The position numbers and the translations under genes were made by a program. Below, piece by piece: positions 62,310 to 64,000 of a stretch of DNA of 64,000 bases. Position 1 is the first letter of the stretch, and the number at the start of each line of letters is the position of its first letter. Source of the stretch: Bacteroidales bacterium. Its GTDB lineage: Bacteria; Bacteroidota; Bacteroidia; Bacteroidales; BM520. Location of the stretch: positions 29,018 to 93,017 of the forward strand of contig JAISNV010000011.1 of assembly GCA_031276035.1 (NCBI GenBank), in the 5' to 3' direction. Below the pieces are notes generated by a model that was not told where the DNA came from, searched no databases, and was given only the letters and a program-made list of their open reading frames with translations.

Positions 62310-62353
62310 AAAGACAGTAAATACAAGCTTTGAACTTTTAATTTACTGTCTTT
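62310..62353 (-). terminator. Terminator downstream of tRNA-Pro
   Basis: Perfect 13-bp arms AAAGACAGTAAAT and ATTTACTGTCTTT with an 18-base loop; the minus strand ends in a T-run. Confidence 0.75.
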
Positions 62354-62359
62354 CAGATG

Positions 62360-62434
62360 TCGGGGTAGCAGGATTTGAACCTGCGACCTCCTGCTCCCAA
62401 AGCAGGCGCGATAGCCGGACTACGCTATACCCCG
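62360..62434 (-). tRNA. tRNA-Pro (TGG)
   Basis: Acceptor CGGGGTA pairs fully with TACCCCG, the anticodon stem CCTGC/GCAGG holds loop TTTGGGA with anticodon TGG, and the T-arm is GCAGGTTCAAATCCTGC. Discriminator A; CCA is not encoded. Confidence 0.95.
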
Positions 62435-62737
62435 TTTCATACGCGGTGAGTTTTGTGAACCATATTTCTAAACCATATATTCAACAGGATTATGATTTTT
62501 ATTTGGTTAAAAAATACTATAGTTGCACAGTTTTTGTACAACATTGTATTATATAAAACTCGGGTGCAAAAGTAATATATTTTTTTGATATAATTAAAAT
62601 TTTTACAATAAATATTTTAATTACTGCAATTCCAGACAATTAAAAGTAATAGGTAAATTCAGTTCAAAAACTATATCCGCATAAAAATAACTCAAATAGA
62701 CATAATTATTAGAGAGTTACCTGATGGTTACAAATTC
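62435..62737. other. Intergenic region, nothing recognised
   Basis: AT-rich stretch between tRNA-Pro and the end of the AraC gene. No coding frame, terminator or repeat stands out. Confidence 0.45.
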
Positions 62738-63631
62738 TCACACCTTAATTTTTCTATATTCCTTCGGTGAATACCCCGTAGATTGTTTAAAATACTTCCC
62801 GAAATGCGATTGACTGAGGAAATTAAATTCATCACTAATTTGTTGGATCGTCATAGTTGTGGTTTTTAATAAAGCTTTGGATTCTAGAATAATGTAATCT
62901 TTTATCCAATCGCGGGGATGTTTTTCGCTCACTTCATATATAATTGCGCTCATGTTTTTAGCTGTCATAGACAATCTATCTGCATAAAATTGCACAGTAT
63001 GTTCACGTTTAAAGTGCTTTTGCAGTTCCATAATAAACATTTCTAATACTTGCTCTTTATAAGTTCTACTTTCAGGTTTTGTTTGGTTATTTAAGGTGTC
63101 ACATATTATATAAAACATAATACGAAAATAATGTTGCACAATTTGAGAAAGAAAGATGCTTTTATTTTCACTGATTTTATTTTTTAACAGGTTGAAAATT
63201 TGCATCATTTCAGACATTTCTTTGTCTGATAGCTCAGTAGACGGTGATTTTAAAAAAATGTTTTTCAAATTTACCGCCATAATAAAATCATGTTGTACGT
63301 TAAAAAAGTTATTAGTCATAATAATACATCCTGCCGTAAAATCAGATGTAATTTCCGTTATTTGAAAAATCTGTCCGGCAAGAATTGTCAAAATATGATT
63401 TTTGGAGACCGTATATTCATTAAAACCAATATTTATTCTCATAAACCCTCGTTTACAAAAAATAATAACATTTGTTGTTAATCGAACCGGATAAGGTGTA
63501 ATAGCATAAAAAAGAATGTTTTCTATAGGTTTTGACAAATTATCGAAAATCATAAAATCATCATAAATACTTCCGGGATTCAGAAAATCACGAACTTTAA
63601 AATTTTCTACTTCAACTATTTGCTTTTTCAT
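62738..63631 (-). CDS. AraC-family transcriptional regulator
   Basis: About 297 residues from the ATG near 63631; the extension upstream opens at TTG. The N-terminal part (about 1-170) is a cupin-like effector domain; the C-terminal 100 residues hold the two helix-turn-helices, with FYADRLSMTAKNMSAIIYEV and the signature ISDEFNFLSQSHFGKYFKQS followed by TGYSPKEYRK. Such regulators often control a divergent efflux or metabolic gene. In reading the A-run near 63599-63603 by eye I counted one base more than the frame allows, so the exact 5' end should be taken with care. Confidence 0.85.
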   Translation of the reverse strand: MKKQIVEVENFKVRDFLNPGSIYDDFMIFDNLSKPIENILFYAITPYPVRLTTNVIIFCKRGFMRINIGFNEYTVSKNHILTILAGQIFQITEITSDFTAGCIIMTNNFFNVQHDFIMAVNLKNIFLKSPSTELSDKEMSEMMQIFNLLKNKISENKSIFLSQIVQHYFRIMFYIICDTLNNQTKPESRTYKEQVLEMFIMELQKHFKREHTVQFYADRLSMTAKNMSAIIYEVSEKHPRDWIKDYIILESKALLKTTTMTIQQISDEFNFLSQSHFGKYFKQSTGYSPKEYRKIKV

Positions 63632-63665
63632 TATGAATATAATTTTAATCTTCAAATTGAGTCAA

Positions 63666-63673
63666 CAAAGATA
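63666..63673 (-). promoter_or_regulatory. -7 box of the AraC-type gene
   Basis: TATCTTTG on the minus strand, about 34 bases upstream of the chosen ATG. Confidence 0.5.
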
Positions 63674-63813
63674 TATAACATTTTTCTTACCTAATTTATA
63701 TTTTAGACTTATATGCTATAAAAATATGAAAATTTAACTTAAAATAATCTAAATGATGACAAATGTACCAATTTTTTGGAGTTTTATAACTTTTTCGAAC
63801 CTCGGAAGGAATA

Positions 63814-63821
63814 TAATTTTG
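63814..63821 (+). promoter_or_regulatory. Rightward promoter divergent from the AraC-type gene
   Basis: TAATTTTG with a -33-like TTTTCG about 20 bases upstream. It points at the hairpin and transposase fragment, not at an intact gene, and may have served a target gene of the regulator. Confidence 0.45.
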
Positions 63822-63831
63822 CACTAAAAAA

Positions 63832-63888
63832 TTTAATTTATCTTAAAAATCCACCTCCAAAGGAGGTGGATTTTTAAGATAAATTAAA
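63832..63888. repeat. 27-bp perfect hairpin at the edge of an IS200-like fragment
   Basis: Arms of 27 bases (left arm begins TTTAATTTATCTTAAAAATC) with an AAA loop pair without mismatch. The arm contains CCACCTCC/GGAGGTGG at the loop end. Such long subterminal hairpins are typical of IS200/IS605 elements, where they bound transcription or translation of the transposase. It directly abuts the tnpA fragment. Confidence 0.75.
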
Positions 63889-64000
63889 GCAAAAACCTTA
63901 TTGGGGGAATCATTTTTGGTCTCGTGGTTATTTTGTCAATACCGTTGGTCTCAATGAAGATATGATTCGTCGTTACGTTCAATATCAAGAAGAACAAGAC
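63878..64000 (+). pseudogene. tnpA: IS200/IS605-type TnpA transposase, C-terminal fragment
   Basis: An open frame of 41 codons that runs off the window. KPYWGNHFWSRGYFVNTVGL followed by NEDMIRRYVQYQEEQD is the C-terminal signature of the Y1 HuH transposase TnpA of IS200/IS605 elements (W-G-x-x-F-W-S/A-R/E-G-Y-F-V-x-T-V-G). The catalytic HUH and most of the domain are missing: a stop lies at 63875-63877, and no start precedes the fragment. The end of the gene lies outside the window. It is either a decayed element or the product of an internal deletion that kept the end hairpin. Confidence 0.7.

Noticed and set aside
63590..63632. Frameshift near the 5' end of the AraC gene
   Set aside because: My base count of the A-run suggested an extra base, but the translated frame is continuous to the start; I take this as a reading error on my side and not as a mutation.

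Overview
The window is AT-rich chromosomal DNA of a Bacteroidota bacterium, most likely of the order Bacteroidales. The lineage call rests on several sequence features: promoter -7 boxes of the form TAnnTTTG in front of many genes, two secreted enzymes with C-terminal type IX secretion (Por) sorting domains, a GldI-type lipoprotein, a bamD/omega/DUF4835/recN gene cluster, a GLPGLI-family protein, and LytTR and OmpR-type regulators. Coding density is high and most genes are core functions. There is no prophage, CRISPR array, rRNA operon or complete mobile element. The only mobile DNA is a truncated IS200/IS605-type transposase end at the right edge.

Layout, left to right. At 0-6 kb there is a two-component system (the kinase runs off the left edge), a run of small minus-strand accessory proteins (DUF6157, thioredoxin-like, SRPBCC, DUF4180, DUF1801, small membrane protein) and a LiaF-like/LytTR membrane pair. 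At 6-15 kb there is a minus-strand block with an HD hydrolase, a PlsC-type acyltransferase, a frameshifted bile-acid/sodium symporter, the tRNA t6A dehydratase TcdA, a PIF1-like helicase and MutS2. At 15-17 kb lie two tandem paralogous secreted proteins, a gene-poor stretch and tRNA-His. At 17-26 kb there is an LEA14-like lipoprotein, an SDR, a T9SS subtilase, an XRE regulator with a large inverted repeat in its upstream region, a DHH phosphoesterase (NrnA type), a GldI-like FKBP, BamD, RNA polymerase omega, a DUF4835 protein and RecN. At 26-29 kb are L19, MtaB and an unusual locus with two copies of an approximately 90-bp structured inverted repeat next to a small orphan gene that has its own leader hairpin.

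At 29-39 kb there is carbamate kinase, an NSS sodium symporter followed by an overlapping 38-residue membrane ORF and a divergent ClpS-like gene, NfeD and FloA, a thioesterase, GMP synthase, a LysM/periplasmic-binding protein and RadC. At 39-47 kb are an ECF-type sigma factor, the ClpC/ClpA-type unfoldase, GyrA, a TPR protein, a small secreted protein and tRNA-Arg. At 47-56 kb are a GLPGLI/PNGase F-like fusion, a YitT protein, ornithine carbamoyltransferase, a GNAT enzyme, a YgiQ radical SAM protein and GlmS. At 56-64 kb are an M20 amidohydrolase, a lipoprotein, a patatin/surface-antigen protein, an M1 peptidase with a T9SS domain, tRNA-Pro and an AraC regulator. The window ends with a promoter, a 27-bp perfect hairpin and the transposase fragment.

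Functional links. Carbamate kinase and a catabolic-type ornithine carbamoyltransferase are both present, about 20 kb apart, which suggests substrate-level ATP formation from arginine/citrulline, although no arginine deiminase is visible here. BamD, the T9SS cargo proteins and DUF4835 belong to outer-membrane assembly and secretion. The ClpS-like protein and ClpC/ClpA could form an adaptor/unfoldase pair, but the ClpS-like protein lacks the usual N-degron pocket residues. Start sites were moved from the longest ORF to an internal ATG wherever the extension began at TTG or lay upstream of a promoter box, and each such case is stated. All family assignments come from reading motifs; no database search was run.
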